Positions 1-10,400 are shown, counted from the first letter of the stretch. The stretch: 64,000 nucleotides of DNA from Flavobacteriales bacterium UBA4466 (GCA_905182335.1 CAJJBE010000002.1:218501-282500); one strand, 5' to 3'. The notes: generated by a model not told the origin, from the sequence alone. Made by a program: numbers and translations.

Positions 1-564
1 CCTTATCAGGATAGTGATGGTGACGGAGTTTTAGATAAAGATGACAACTGTCCAAGTGTAGTTGGTACAATTTCAAATGCTGGATGTCCCGAGATTATTA
101 AGGAACTTCCTCTTGACACTGATAAAGATGGGGTTTTAGATAAGGATGACAACTGTCCAAGTCTATTTGGTTCAATTAAAAATGCAGGTTGTCCAGAAAT
201 TGATGAAGAAGTCCAGAAGGTTTTAAATTATGCTCTTAGAGGTGTGAAATTTCAGACTTCAAAATCTATTATTTTAACAAAATCCTATGTATTTTTAGAT
301 AATATAATTAATATTTTGAATGATTACCCATCATATTTCCTTCAAATTGATGGGCATACTGATAATGTAGGGAATGACGAGTCTAATTTAAGACTATCAA
401 AAGCTAGGGCAAAAGCTTGTTTTGATTACTTTGTTGCTAGGGGAGTAGCCTCATCAAGGTTATACTCTGCAGGCTATGGTGAGTCTAAACCTTCTTTCTC
501 AAACGCTACTTCTGCAGGAAGAGCAGAAAATCGTAGAGTGGAGTTTAGAGTTGTTTTTGAGTAG
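1..564 (+). CDS. OmpA-family outer membrane protein with thrombospondin type 3 repeats (3' part only)
   Basis: The reading frame is open from the first base, so the gene begins upstream of the window; 187 C-terminal residues are visible. The first part holds two calcium-binding TSP3-type repeats (DSDGDGVLDKDDNCPS and DTDKDGVLDKDDNCPS), each followed by a short linker ending NAGCPEI. The last ~105 residues are an OmpA C-terminal domain: IDGHTDNVG followed by N-x2-L-x-KARA, then GYGESKP and the closing RRVEFRV. In this family the domain binds peptidoglycan in the periplasm and anchors an outer membrane protein, with the Asp-rich repeats as a rigid linker. The missing N-terminus is probably a signal peptide plus beta-barrel. 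The domain calls are solid; the barrel is inferred. A hairpin terminator follows the stop codon. Confidence 0.9.
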   Translation, partial: PYQDSDGDGVLDKDDNCPSVVGTISNAGCPEIIKELPLDTDKDGVLDKDDNCPSLFGSIKNAGCPEIDEEVQKVLNYALRGVKFQTSKSIILTKSYVFLDNIINILNDYPSYFLQIDGHTDNVGNDESNLRLSKARAKACFDYFVARGVASSRLYSAGYGESKPSFSNATSAGRAENRRVEFRVVFE

Positions 565-583
565 TATATGTTTTTATATTGAG

Positions 584-611
584 GGGCTTAAGTGAAGCTT
601 AAGCCCTTTTT
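584..611 (+). terminator. Rho-independent terminator of the OmpA/TSP3 gene
   Basis: A perfect 9-bp stem (gggcttaag at 584-592, cttaagccc at 598-606) with loop tgaag is followed by five Ts. It begins 20 nt after the stop codon of the OmpA-family gene, so it most likely ends that transcript. Confidence 0.85.
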
Positions 612-747
612 GTTATTCTAACAATTGGTACTGTTTTAAATAAGCACACCTTATCCTGATTTCCAGCCTTCTCATTAGAGGTTTCATGTTTTCACACCCC
701 CTTTCTTTAGGTTTATTGAAAACCGCTTATTGATAAAACTCAAATTT

Positions 748-1221
748 TCACTCATGATGATAAGGCTCTCCCTTTAAAATCGTGAATCCGCGGTAGATTT
801 GCTCTAGGAAAAATAAACGCACCATTTGGTGTGAGAATGTCATTTTCGATAAACTCATTTTGTCATTTGATTTGTCGTATATTTCATCTGAAAAACCGTA
901 AGCACCGCCAATTATAAATACCAAACCTCTCCCGCCAGAATTGAATTTTTTCTGTAGGTACTTACTGAAATCAACCGACCCGTATTGATTGCCACGTTCA
1001 TCAAGGAGAACAATAATTTCTCCTGGCTTAATTTGATTCAATATGAGTTGTCCTTCTTGCTGCTTGATTTGATTTTTACTTAGCTTCTTAACATTTTTTA
1101 ATTCAGGGATTTCTATTTTTTCAATAGAGGCATAATGCCCGAGTCGCTTTAGATATTCTTGCTCTCCTTCCTTTAAAAATGTCTTGATCGTTTTGCCAAC
1201 ACAAATTAACTTAACTTTCAT
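748..1221 (-). CDS. rlmH: 23S rRNA (pseudouridine1915-N3)-methyltransferase RlmH
   Basis: The 157-residue product matches the RlmH/YbeA family in length and sequence. It starts MKVKLICVGKT and carries the knotted SPOUT SAM-binding region near residues 100-110 (FIIGGAYGFSDE). It ends with the family signature HQMVRLFFLEQIYRAF-like segment and EPYHHE. The enzyme acts in the cytoplasm as a homodimer and methylates pseudouridine 1915 in helix 69 of 23S rRNA on assembled 70S ribosomes. The gene is a single unit, diverging from the DUF4783-nadC pair. A TATCTTTG element lies only 4 nt before the ATG, so the message may be nearly leaderless. Confidence 0.95.
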   Translation of the reverse strand: MKVKLICVGKTIKTFLKEGEQEYLKRLGHYASIEKIEIPELKNVKKLSKNQIKQQEGQLILNQIKPGEIIVLLDERGNQYGSVDFSKYLQKKFNSGGRGLVFIIGGAYGFSDEIYDKSNDKMSLSKMTFSHQMVRLFFLEQIYRGFTILKGEPYHHE

Positions 1222-1225
1222 GTGG

Positions 1226-1233
1226 CAAAGATA
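1226..1233 (-). promoter_or_regulatory. Candidate -7 element (TATCTTTG) of rlmH
   Basis: Read on the minus strand the bases are TATCTTTG, matching the Bacteroidota -7 consensus TAnnTTTG. The last G is separated from the rlmH ATG by 4 nt. I found no convincing TTTG -33 box at the usual distance, so this rests on the -7 element and its position alone. Confidence 0.4.
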
Positions 1234-1282
1234 GTAGAAATTGGTTGAAACTTCTTTGAATAGCGGGTTGTTTTTTCGGTAC

Positions 1283-1290
1283 TATGTTTG
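1283..1290 (+). promoter_or_regulatory. Candidate -7 element (TATGTTTG) of the DUF4783-nadC unit
   Basis: TATGTTTG matches TAnnTTTG and lies 29 nt before the ATG at 1320. A TTTG at 1255-1258 could be the -33 box, although the 24-nt spacing is slightly longer than usual. Confidence 0.4.
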
Positions 1291-1319
1291 TATATTGCTA
1301 AACGATAACAAAACAAAAT

Positions 1320-1703
1320 ATGAGTTTATTATTTACATTTCTGACATCAATTATAGTGTCTTTAAGCGTAACAACTGATGTGCCTTATTTAGAAATTGAA
1401 AAAGCATTTGAATTAAATGATGCACAAGCAATCTCCATGATGGGTAAGAGCAAAGTACTTATAAATGTACTGGGTAAAGAAGGTGTTTACAGTCAGCCTC
1501 AGGCAAGTTTAGTGTTAAAGTATTTTTTTAAGCGCAAACCAGGCTCAAGCTTTGGCTTCTTTTTTAAAGGACAAGAGTCTTCTGATGGTTCCTTTGCAAT
1601 TGGTAATTATCAAAGTCAAAGTGGTGAATTCAGAGTAACTATTCACTTCAAGAAAATAAACGACGATTTCAAAATCGAAAGCCTTACCATCGAGGCCTCT
1701 TAA
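1320..1703 (+). CDS. DUF4783-type small exported protein
   Basis: The 127-residue protein begins with a hydrophobic, signal-like segment (residues 1-19). It continues as a small alpha/beta domain with NDAQAISMMGKSKVLINVLGKEGVYS, a run of aromatic residues (SFGFFFKGQ), and alternating strands to the C-terminus. This pattern, and the position directly before nadC, fits the DUF4783 family of Bacteroidota, which resembles a cystatin/NTF2-like fold. No enzymatic function is known for the family. The gene ends 45 nt before nadC and is probably co-transcribed with it, which does not prove a shared role. The family call rests on recognition of the pattern, without a profile search. Confidence 0.7.
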   Translation: MSLLFTFLTSIIVSLSVTTDVPYLEIEKAFELNDAQAISMMGKSKVLINVLGKEGVYSQPQASLVLKYFFKRKPGSSFGFFFKGQESSDGSFAIGNYQSQSGEFRVTIHFKKINDDFKIESLTIEAS

Positions 1704-1748
1704 ACACTTCAACGAAGTCGCTTTTTTACAACAACTTATTTCACTAAA

Positions 1749-2585
1749 ATGATTGACGAAATTATTCAAAATGCCCTCCGTGAAGATCTCGGTGATGGTG
1801 ATCACTCAACCTTATCTTGTGTTCCTGAAAATGCTACTGGTGTTGCTAAATTATTAGTGAAAGGTGAAGGAATAATGGCTGGAATAGAATTGGCAAAACG
1901 AATTTTTGAATTGTATGATCCAGCCCTAAATGTTACAGCTTTTATAAATGATGGTGATCCTATTCAATATGGTGATATTGCGTTTGAAGTGAAAGGAAGT
2001 TCTAGGTCAATATTGAGTACAGAAAGATTGGTTTTGAATTTCATGCAACGCATGAGTGGTATTGCTACGCAAACGAGTAAAATTGTTAAGCTTATTGAAG
2101 GAACAGATGTTAAGTTGTTAGACACACGTAAAACTACTCCAGGCATTCGTTATATAGAGAAATGGGCTGTTAGAATAGGTGGAGGGTATAATCACAGATT
2201 TGCATTGTATGATATGATTATGCTGAAGGATAATCATGTTGATTATGCAGGTGGAGTTAAGCCCGCCATTGAACGCGCAAATGCATATTTGAAAGAAACA
2301 GGACGCGGCTTGAAAATTGAAATCGAAGTACGTAATGAAATTGAATTAGCTGAAGTTATTGCGCTTGGAAACGTTGATCGAATTATGTTGGATAATTTCA
2401 CACCAGAGAAAATTGTTGCGGTGTTAAAAACAGTTCCAGATCATTTTGAAGTTGAGGCTTCAGGTGGAATAACGATTGATACGATTCGTTCATATGCTGA
2501 GACAGGTGTGGATTTTATATCTGTCGGATCGTTAACACATAGCTTTGTTAGCTTGGATATGTCGCTGAAAGCAAAGTTTAATTAA
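1749..2585 (+). CDS. nadC: Nicotinate-nucleotide pyrophosphorylase (carboxylating)
   Basis: The 278-residue product has the full length of quinolinate phosphoribosyltransferase. Visible family features are the N-terminal EDLGDGDHST, LLDTRKTTPGIR around residue 125-136 (PRPP/quinolinate-binding Arg and Lys), GGGYNHRFALYDMIMLKDNH, IEIEVRNEIE, IMLDNFTPE, and the C-terminal EASGGI...DFISVGSLTHS phosphate-binding strands. It converts quinolinate and PRPP to nicotinate mononucleotide, CO2 and PPi in de novo NAD synthesis. It follows the DUF4783 gene closely. nadA and nadB are not in the window. Confidence 0.97.
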   Translation: MIDEIIQNALREDLGDGDHSTLSCVPENATGVAKLLVKGEGIMAGIELAKRIFELYDPALNVTAFINDGDPIQYGDIAFEVKGSSRSILSTERLVLNFMQRMSGIATQTSKIVKLIEGTDVKLLDTRKTTPGIRYIEKWAVRIGGGYNHRFALYDMIMLKDNHVDYAGGVKPAIERANAYLKETGRGLKIEIEVRNEIELAEVIALGNVDRIMLDNFTPEKIVAVLKTVPDHFEVEASGGITIDTIRSYAETGVDFISVGSLTHSFVSLDMSLKAKFN

Positions 2586-2596
2586 TCCAAAAACGA

Positions 2597-2746
2597 ATGG
2601 GAAGAGTTTTAAAAACACTTCCACGTCATTTGAAATTTACACCAGCAAATTCAGCTTTTTCAATTAAAAGATCTGAACCCTTTAGTTTCATTCGATTTGT
2701 CTGGGTCTATAAGAATACTAATTTGACTCATTTTAGATTGAATTAA
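2597..2746 (+). CDS. Possible small ORF of 49 codons, unrecognised
   Basis: Eleven bases after nadC there is an ATG-initiated frame of 49 codons ending TAA. The product is basic (MGRVLKTLPRHLKF at its start) with no signal peptide, membrane segment or family motif that I know. It nearly fills the gap between nadC and the convergent PPTase gene, whose stop codon follows within a few bases. It could be a real small protein, part of the nadC 3' untranslated region, or chance. Confidence 0.2.
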   Translation: MGRVLKTLPRHLKFTPANSAFSIKRSEPFSFIRFVWVYKNTNLTHFRLN

Positions 2747-2747
2747 G

Positions 2748-3389
2748 TTAGATTTCCCTGTAGTGCTCAACAATTGCTTCTGTATTTATAGTTATTATAG
2801 TGTGGTTATGTTCGAATATATTCAATTTAACTGAAATGTCGTGGTCGCTATTAATTATTGTTCCTTCCCATAAGGTTTCTGAGGCTCGATTTATTAAAAG
2901 TTCTGATTTGAAATGGATCTTCTTTCTCCCCGCTAATTTATATAGCGCCTCTTTGGCAGACCAAACCTTACATAATTCAACAATGTTTTCCGTATCAAAT
3001 TGAATTTTTTCGTTTTCTGAAAGAAACTTATGCATAATTGATTTAACGCTCGGACGAATAGATTCTAGGTCCAGTCCAATCTTGTGTTTCGCGTTGATAG
3101 CTAGCCCAACCTCTTTTACTGAATGACTAATTGAAATAAATTCTTCGCCGTCTATATAAGGAGCTCCCTGAACGTCATAATGAATATGTTGAAGACCAAT
3201 TGTTCTATGACGTAATATACGTATAGCAATAAATTCACGTCTTCTCCGGATATGTTTAAATGAAAGTAGACGTTGTTTTTCAACATCGGTTAAATATTCT
3301 ATGTAATTCAACGGATCGAATTCAGTGTAAGAGCAAAGATGAATTTGTGTCCCGTGCAGAGTAAAATCCTTGAATATGAATTCATTCAT
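2748..3389 (-). CDS. 4'-phosphopantetheinyl transferase superfamily protein
   Basis: The 213-residue protein has the two signature motifs of Sfp/AcpT-type transferases: ISISHS-x9-A with KIGLDLESI (Mg2+-binding Asp and Glu, around residues 85-110), and the later VWSAKEALYKL motif with catalytic Glu and Lys (about 143-153). Such enzymes move 4'-phosphopantetheine from CoA to a serine on acyl or peptidyl carrier proteins. The length lies between AcpS (~120 aa) and full Sfp (~230 aa) and is usual for Bacteroidota. No carrier-protein synthase gene is nearby, so it may serve general fatty acid synthesis or a distant cluster. The gene is convergent with nadC. Confidence 0.88.
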   Translation of the reverse strand: MNEFIFKDFTLHGTQIHLCSYTEFDPLNYIEYLTDVEKQRLLSFKHIRRRREFIAIRILRHRTIGLQHIHYDVQGAPYIDGEEFISISHSVKEVGLAINAKHKIGLDLESIRPSVKSIMHKFLSENEKIQFDTENIVELCKVWSAKEALYKLAGRKKIHFKSELLINRASETLWEGTIINSDHDISVKLNIFEHNHTIITINTEAIVEHYREI

Positions 3390-3533
3390 AGTGACAATAA
3401 TACGAAAGAACTTTTTGATAGGTATTTATTCTATGTTTATAAATGATTTTAAATTGATTGAAAGGTGATTTTATGACGCATAATAATTCTCACTATATTT
3501 GTTAATGGTTATAGAATTTTATTTTATTAACAT

Positions 3534-3565
3534 ATCACTTTTCAAAGTGATTTTTTCTATATTTA
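3534..3565 (+). promoter_or_regulatory. Palindrome plus weak -7 element upstream of the TonB receptor gene
   Basis: A 7-bp inverted repeat (atcactt at 3534-3540, aagtgat at 3545-3551) with a T-run is followed at once by TATATTTA (3558-3565), one base off the TAnnTTTG consensus. The palindrome sits where a -33/-7 spacer would be. It could be an operator, or a leftover terminator hairpin. Evidence is limited to the base pattern and its position 45 nt before the start codon. Confidence 0.3.
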
Positions 3566-3610
3566 CAAGCTTTATAAAAGCAACTAAGTTTAAATAAACA
3601 AATTGCACGT

Positions 3611-6600
3611 ATGTTACTAAAACTGAACTTATTATTTTTAGGTGTCTTTATTACACTTACTTATGGGTTTTCGCAAGCAGGTCTAGGTACTGTAAAAGGT
3701 ACTGTGAATGATGCTGACACAAAACAACCTATTCCTTTTACAAAGGTCATTCTAATGAAGGAAGGACAGATAAAAGGAGGAGCTAACACTGATTTTGATG
3801 GGAATTTCCAAATCAATTCAATTCCTGCAGGATCTTATGATCTTGAAGTAAGAAATGAAGTTGAAGGATATAAACCTCAAGCCTTAACCGGTGTTATTGT
3901 TAGTTCCGATAAGATTACATTCTTGTATGATCTTGAAATTGGAAAAGCAAAAAATGTCCAAGACATAGAAGAGATGGAAGCTGTTGCTTATAGAGTACCT
4001 TTAATTGATAGGAATGGTGGCGCCTCTGGCGCAACTGTAACTAGGGCGGATATTGCAAGGCTTCCAGTACGTTCTGCTGCTGATGTTGCGGGGACTGTTG
4101 GAGGGGTTAATAAATCGGAAAGTGACGGAGGTATTAGTGTGAGGGGCTCACGCTCTGATGGAACTTACTTTTATATTGACGGGATTAAAGTACGTGGTTC
4201 TTCAAGCCTTCCGAAATCAGCTATTGAGGAGGTTACTGTAATTACTGGTGGTTTGCCGGCAAATTACGGTGATGCTACTGGTGGTATTATTTCAATTACA
4301 ACGAGAGGTCCTTCTTCAAAATATTTTGGAAGTATTGAGGGGGTAACATCAGGTTTCTATTTTAACGGTAAAGATCAAGACGGATACGACGGGAATGTTT
4401 ACGGTTTAGATAAATTTGGGTATAACCTTGTAGAGGGAATGTTCTCAGGTCCATTGTGGATGCAGAAAGACTCTTTAGGTAATAAGACCAAACCAAGGTT
4501 AGGATTCTTGTTATCTGCAAATTACACGGATCGAGTTGATAGTCGTCCTCTAGCAGATGGGAGCTATAGAATCAAGAAGGATGTTAGAGATGAAATTTTA
4601 GAGTCACCATTGACGCCAACAGGAACCGGAAGTGGCGCTTATTATAGTACAAACTATTTGACGGAGTCTGATTTTGAAAAAACACCTTTCAGGATGAATG
4701 CGAGAAATCAATCCTTGTCTGCTCAAGGTAAAATCGATGTAAACACAGGTCCTTCTGTGAACCTGACTTTTGGAGGTTCACTTAGCTATGGTAAAGGATC
4801 AATCTATTCTAGATCGGGATCATTATTTAACTTTTCAAATTTTGGATCCTATAACAATCTTGACTGGAGAGTTTATGGCCGTTTAACACAACGTTTTACA
4901 AATAATATAGAGGGAAGTTCATCGAAAATAAAAAGCGCATTTTATTCCTTAATGGTAGATTATTCTAAATCGACGAGAGATAACTTTGATGATAAACATG
5001 GTTATAATGTTTTTAACTATGGACATGTTGGAACTTTTGATATTGAGAAAAGGACAACTTATCCTGGATTATCACCTAATAGCAATGGTCCAGAGCAAAC
5101 TACTATACCTGCTGATATTAATGTTCAATTTACGCCTTCAGAAACGAATCCAATGTTGGCTTCTCAAACTGAACAATACTTCAACTTATATGATTATGCT
5201 AATAATTGGCAATTTGAAAACAATTACAGAAACTTATTTCAAGTTCAGCAAGGAAATGGGTTGAGAAATGGAGATTCTCCACAAAGTGTTTACGGGATAT
5301 GGAATAATATTGGCTCTCCTTATAATTACTTTGGTAAAAGTGAAAATGATCAGATTCGTGCAACGGGTTCTGGCGCTGTGAATATAGGTGATCATTCAAT
5401 ATCTTTAGGGTTTGAGTACGAACAACGTTACGACAGGGGGTGGACTTCTGGGACAGCTACAGGGGGTGGAGGAAATGGGCCTATGGGCCTATGGACACTA
5501 GCACGCCAATTAACAAATTCTCATATTTCTGAGATAGATAAAAACGCTCCTACAACATTTGATTCTTTAGGTGTTGTTTATACCTCCTATGCTCCATTAA
5601 ACACCGGTTATGCTGCAGGTGCAGGTTCAGGTGCCTATGGTGGTCAAGTCAATAATGATAATCAGTCGTTCTTTGATTATAATTTAAGAGAGTATTTATA
5701 TGGTGAAGAATTGATTAGCGGAGGAGGTGCCGGAAGTGATTACATTAACATTGATCAGTACGATCCTAACATCTATTCATTAGATATGTTCTCTCCAGAT
5801 GAATTAGCAAATAGTGGTAATTCACTAGTTTCTTATTGGGGTTATGATCATACTGGTCAAAAAGTAAAGGGACAAACAGACATTACAAATTACTTTGTTG
5901 ATGTTGACGATAATGGTAACTATAAACGTTTCGTAGGAGCCTATCAGCCAACATATATTGCAGGATATATTATGGATAAGTTTGCTTTCCGTGATATTGT
6001 ATTTAATGTTGGTGTTCGTGTAGATGTCTTTGATGCAAATCAGCCAGTCTTGAAAGATCCTTATCTAATATATGAAGCTAAAACAGCAGGCGAAGCTAGA
6101 CAAGAGTTTGACACAGGTGCTTCAACATGGGCCGTAGTGCCTACTTCTATAGGTAATGACTACACTGTTTATGTGAATGATGAGTATGATCCAAGTTCAA
6201 TTTTAGGATATAGAAATGGTGATACATGGTTCAACGCTGAAGGTATTGAGATTGAAGATCCAACTGCAATTGAAAGTTCTACAGGGATATTGCCTTACTT
6301 AAGAAATCCAGGTCAAAATAGCCCTACCAAAGATGCATTTGAAGATTACAAGGCGCAAATAAATATTATGCCTCGTATATCTTTTTCTTTCCCAATATCT
6401 GATGAAGCTTCTTTCTTTGCTCACTACGATGTGTTAACGAAGAGGCCTACTTCAGGTACTCGATTTGATCCTTTTCAGTATCAATATATCAATGAGAGAA
6501 GTGCAATTGTCAATAATTCAAACTTGAGACCTGAGAAAACAATTGATTACGAATTAGGTTTCCAACAAGTTTTAACAAAAACATCATCATTAAAAATATC

Positions 6601-7420
6601 AGCATTCTATAGAGAGCAACGTGATGCTGTTCAGTTGATTAATGTTACTGGAGCTTTTCCAAAACAATATAGAACATATGGTAATCGTGACTTTGGTACG
6701 GTTAAAGGTCTAACTGTATCGTATGACATGCGTAGAACAGGAAATATTCGGTTAACTGCTAACTATACACTACAATTCGCTGACGGTACAGGCTCAAACG
6801 CAACTTCAGCTTCTGGTATTATTAATGCTGGTTTACCAAACCTTCGAACTATACAGCCTTATGACTTTGATCAGAGGCATGCATTTGCTATTACGTTTGA
6901 TTATCGTTACGGTGAAGGAATAGATTACAATGGTCCTGTTATTAAGGGTATTAATCTTCTTGAAAATACAGGGTTAAATATTGTGTCTAATATATATTCT
7001 GGATCACCTTATTCTAACCAAACTGCCATTACAAGTGAAGGTTTATTTACCCCAACTGGGTCTTCAGGTCTTGATGGAACATTAAATGGATCTAGATTAC
7101 CATGGTCTTATAGATTAGACTTACAGCTAGATCGTACATTTAATATTCAAATGGGTAAAGAAGATAAGAAAAAAGAAACATTCTTAAATGTCTATGTTCG
7201 TGTCACTAATCTTTTTAACCAATTTAATATACTGAACGTATATAGAGCAACAGGAAACTGGGATGATGATGGATATTTAGCTGCAGCTGGAAGCCAGACA
7301 TCAATTCAAAACCAAGCTGATGAACAAGCATTTAGAGATTATTATACAATGAAGATTCAAAATCCTTTCAATATTAGTTCTCCTAGAACGATTCGTTTAG
7401 GTGTTAAATTCGATTTTTAA
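3611..7420 (+). CDS. TonB-dependent receptor with carboxypeptidase-regulatory-like N-terminal domain
   Basis: The 1269-residue protein begins with a signal peptide (about residues 1-22, ending FSQA). A carboxypeptidase-D-like beta-sandwich follows (GTVKGTVNDADTKQPIPF through roughly residue 110), then a TonB plug domain (LPVRSAADVAGTVGGV, GGISVRGSRSDG, YIDGIKVRG, GGLPANYGDATGGIISITTR, about 150-245), and a long 22-strand barrel ending in a terminal aromatic residue (LGVKFDF). Receptors of this type import large ligands or act with partner surface proteins, energised by TonB-ExbBD. No SusD-like lipoprotein follows. Instead the next genes encode a giant T9SS-type protein and a PorV-like protein with gaps of about 20 nt, suggesting one operon and a joint surface complex. 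The ligand is unknown. Confidence 0.9.
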   Translation: MLLKLNLLFLGVFITLTYGFSQAGLGTVKGTVNDADTKQPIPFTKVILMKEGQIKGGANTDFDGNFQINSIPAGSYDLEVRNEVEGYKPQALTGVIVSSDKITFLYDLEIGKAKNVQDIEEMEAVAYRVPLIDRNGGASGATVTRADIARLPVRSAADVAGTVGGVNKSESDGGISVRGSRSDGTYFYIDGIKVRGSSSLPKSAIEEVTVITGGLPANYGDATGGIISITTRGPSSKYFGSIEGVTSGFYFNGKDQDGYDGNVYGLDKFGYNLVEGMFSGPLWMQKDSLGNKTKPRLGFLLSANYTDRVDSRPLADGSYRIKKDVRDEILESPLTPTGTGSGAYYSTNYLTESDFEKTPFRMNARNQSLSAQGKIDVNTGPSVNLTFGGSLSYGKGSIYSRSGSLFNFSNFGSYNNLDWRVYGRLTQRFTNNIEGSSSKIKSAFYSLMVDYSKSTRDNFDDKHGYNVFNYGHVGTFDIEKRTTYPGLSPNSNGPEQTTIPADINVQFTPSETNPMLASQTEQYFNLYDYANNWQFENNYRNLFQVQQGNGLRNGDSPQSVYGIWNNIGSPYNYFGKSENDQIRATGSGAVNIGDHSISLGFEYEQRYDRGWTSGTATGGGGNGPMGLWTLARQLTNSHISEIDKNAPTTFDSLGVVYTSYAPLNTGYAAGAGSGAYGGQVNNDNQSFFDYNLREYLYGEELISGGGAGSDYINIDQYDPNIYSLDMFSPDELANSGNSLVSYWGYDHTGQKVKGQTDITNYFVDVDDNGNYKRFVGAYQPTYIAGYIMDKFAFRDIVFNVGVRVDVFDANQPVLKDPYLIYEAKTAGEARQEFDTGASTWAVVPTSIGNDYTVYVNDEYDPSSILGYRNGDTWFNAEGIEIEDPTAIESSTGILPYLRNPGQNSPTKDAFEDYKAQINIMPRISFSFPISDEASFFAHYDVLTKRPTSGTRFDPFQYQYINERSAIVNNSNLRPEKTIDYELGFQQVLTKTSSLKISAFYREQRDAVQLINVTGAFPKQYRTYGNRDFGTVKGLTVSYDMRRTGNIRLTANYTLQFADGTGSNATSASGIINAGLPNLRTIQPYDFDQRHAFAITFDYRYGEGIDYNGPVIKGINLLENTGLNIVSNIYSGSPYSNQTAITSEGLFTPTGSSGLDGTLNGSRLPWSYRLDLQLDRTFNIQMGKEDKKKETFLNVYVRVTNLFNQFNILNVYRATGNWDDDGYLAAAGSQTSIQNQADEQAFRDYYTMKIQNPFNISSPRTIRLGVKFDF

Positions 7421-7440
7421 GTCATAGTTAGTTAAGTATT

Positions 7441-10400
7441 ATGAAAAAGCAAATAATAGCAATAGTAATAGGGACATCAACATTATTGATGTCAAATAGT
7501 GTGTCAGCCTATCATACGGTTAATGACAACCCTGGGGCTACAAATTCACAATCTCAATCGCAGTTTAAGGGTGCAAATTGTTCACCTGCAACTGCAAGAC
7601 TAACCATGTCTTTCAATGATGTAAATGCTTTGATTGAGCAGGGTGGTAGTATGTGGACTAATAGAGCCACTACAACTGCGGCTTATGAGGTTCCTGCAGG
7701 CTCAGGACTTAGAGTAATTTATGCAGGAGCTCTTTGGATGGGTGGTACTGATGTAAATGGACAGCTTAAGTTAGCTGCCTTGACATTCCGTTCTGCAAAC
7801 GATTTCTGGCCTGGCCCATTAACCATAACAGTTGGTTCTGGTAATTTTGATCCATCATCTCCTCAGGTAGCAGGTGTTGTTAGAGATTTTGGTGAAGCAA
7901 ATATTGATGCAGATCAGTGTGCCGCTTATGATAAGTTTTTTACCATTACAAAAGCAGAAGTAATTGCGTTTAATGCATGGTTTGAATGTGAGAATGGAAT
8001 TCAAGATCCTGCAGATTGTGATGATGTTCAAGCCCCTTCAAATGAAACAATGAATCGTTTAACTTCTTGGCCAGCACATGGAGATATTTCTCGTGGTCAA
8101 GATTATTACTTAGCACCTTTCTATGATAATCCTTTCAATGGATTAGACGGAACATATAACGTAGAAGATGGTGATCACCCATGGTATGATGACATTTTAA
8201 ATAGGGATGACATCGAATGTGGTGTTGATAGAAGAATTTCTTTATTTGGAGATGAGACGCACTGGTGGGTATTTAATGATAAAGGAAATATCCATGGGGA
8301 ATCTAACGGAGATCCAATTGGAATGGAAATTCGTGCGCAAGCATTTGCCTTCGCTACGAATGATGAAGTAAATAGGATGACCTTCTACAATTATGAAATG
8401 ATTAATAGAGGTACACAAACACTTCAGGATACTTATTTCTCTCAGTATATTGATGCGGATGTAGGTTATGCTGCCGATGATTACACGGGATGTGATGTGT
8501 CACGTGGTTTAGGCTATGTTTATAACGGAGATAACTTTGATGAAAATGATGGTGGTAATTTAGGTTACGGTGATAATCCTCCAGCCATTGGTTGTGACTT
8601 CTTTGAGGGTCCTTATCAAGATGCTGATGGAATTGATAATATTGGTCCTTACTTTGATTCACTTAACAATGTTGAGGTTTCTCCTACGGTATCAGAGGCT
8701 ATAGCGGGAAATGGTATTGTCTATGGAGGCATTGGCGTTGGTTACTCAGATAATATTGTCGATAACGAGCGTTACGGAATGAGAAGGTTTACTTACTACA
8801 CAAATGGTGGTGGTTACCCTCATAATGATCCAAGTTCTGCTGCTGAATTTTATAACTATATGAGTGGTTATTGGCAAGATGGTTCAGAAATGTATTATGG
8901 CGGTCAAGGTTTTACAGGAACACAAACAACAGATTATATGTTTCCTGCAGATTCAGATCCATTAGGTTGGGCAACAGCAGGAGCTATTTTAAATGATGAC
9001 TGGAGTGAGGTTACTGAAACAAATCCGGTAGGAGATAGACGTTTCGTTCAATCAGCAGGCCCTTTTGTTCTTGAGCCAGGAGCTGTTAATAACATTACTG
9101 TTGGTATTGTATACGGAAGAGGTTCTGATGGTAGTGCCTTTGGTTCAGTTGAAGCAATGAAACAAGCAGATACAAAAGCACAAGCTTTATTTGATGCATG
9201 CTTTAGAATTCTGGAGCCTCCTTACGCTCCTAAATTAGAAATCCAAGAGTTAGAAAATCAATTAGTATTGACATTAAGTAACCCTCCCACATCTAATAAT
9301 GTTGATGAAACATATTACGAAGAGGATAAGATTAATATTGTTGACCCTAATGTAGATCGTTTCTACACCTTTGAAGGATATCAAGTATTCCAAATGGAAG
9401 ATGCTGATGCGTCTATTTCAGATATATTTGAAGCAACTAGTACTAAGTCTAGATTAGTAGCACAATGTGATATTAAAAATGGAATCTCTGACTTAGTAAA
9501 CTTTGAGTTTGATGAAGATTTAGGGTTTTCAATTCCAGTGGAAAAAGTAAATGCTGAAGATAAAGGAATTCAACATTCTTATTTATTAACTCAAGATGAG
9601 TTTGCGCAAGGTGATAAAGCTTTAGTTAATCATAAAACGTATTACTATATCGCAGTTGCATACGCACACAACGAATTTAAAAAGTTTGACCCAACAGATC
9701 CTTTATCACTAGACGGTCAGAAAACACCGTATATTGCATCTCGTTTAGGGTTTGATGGAGGTGCTATTAAATCTGTCCCTGCTATTCCACATAACCCTTC
9801 CCCTGAATCAGATGGTACAATTCAAATGGTAGCATATGGTTCCGGTCCTCAGATTAAGAGATTAGATGGTCATGGAAATGGCTCTCAGGAGTTAGAGTTA
9901 AATTCTACTACTACAACTTCTATCGTATCAAATGGATATGTTGAGAACCCAGTTTATAATAATGGAAGTGGTCCAATCAACGTTAAAGTTGTAGACCCCT
10001 TAAATGTTGTTGATGGGTACTTCGAGTGTTTATTTACAGATTATAATGCCACTACATCAAATGCTGCAGATACTGCAGATTGGATTATTAATCGTTATTC
10101 TTCAGAAGGAGGTGCATTCATTGAATCTGTATCTTCAAAGAGGTCTATAGCAATTAATAACGAACAGATCATTCCTGGATGGGGCATTTCAGTTCAGATT
10201 AACCAAGAGAAGTACTATTTTCCAGAAGGAGCATCCGGAGATGCTAAATCAAAGACAACTGATTTCTTAAGTGGAACAATTACATATACTGATAGTTCTA
10301 AGAGGTGGTTGTCTGCGGTTCCAGATGGAGATGGATTTAACGCTTTCAATTGGATTCGTTCAGGAGATTATGATCCTACAAATGGAACAGCTGCTACTGA

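Noticed and set aside
1..180. The repeated DNA in the first 180 bases as a separate repeat element.
   Set aside because: It is explained by the two TSP3 protein repeats of the coding sequence.
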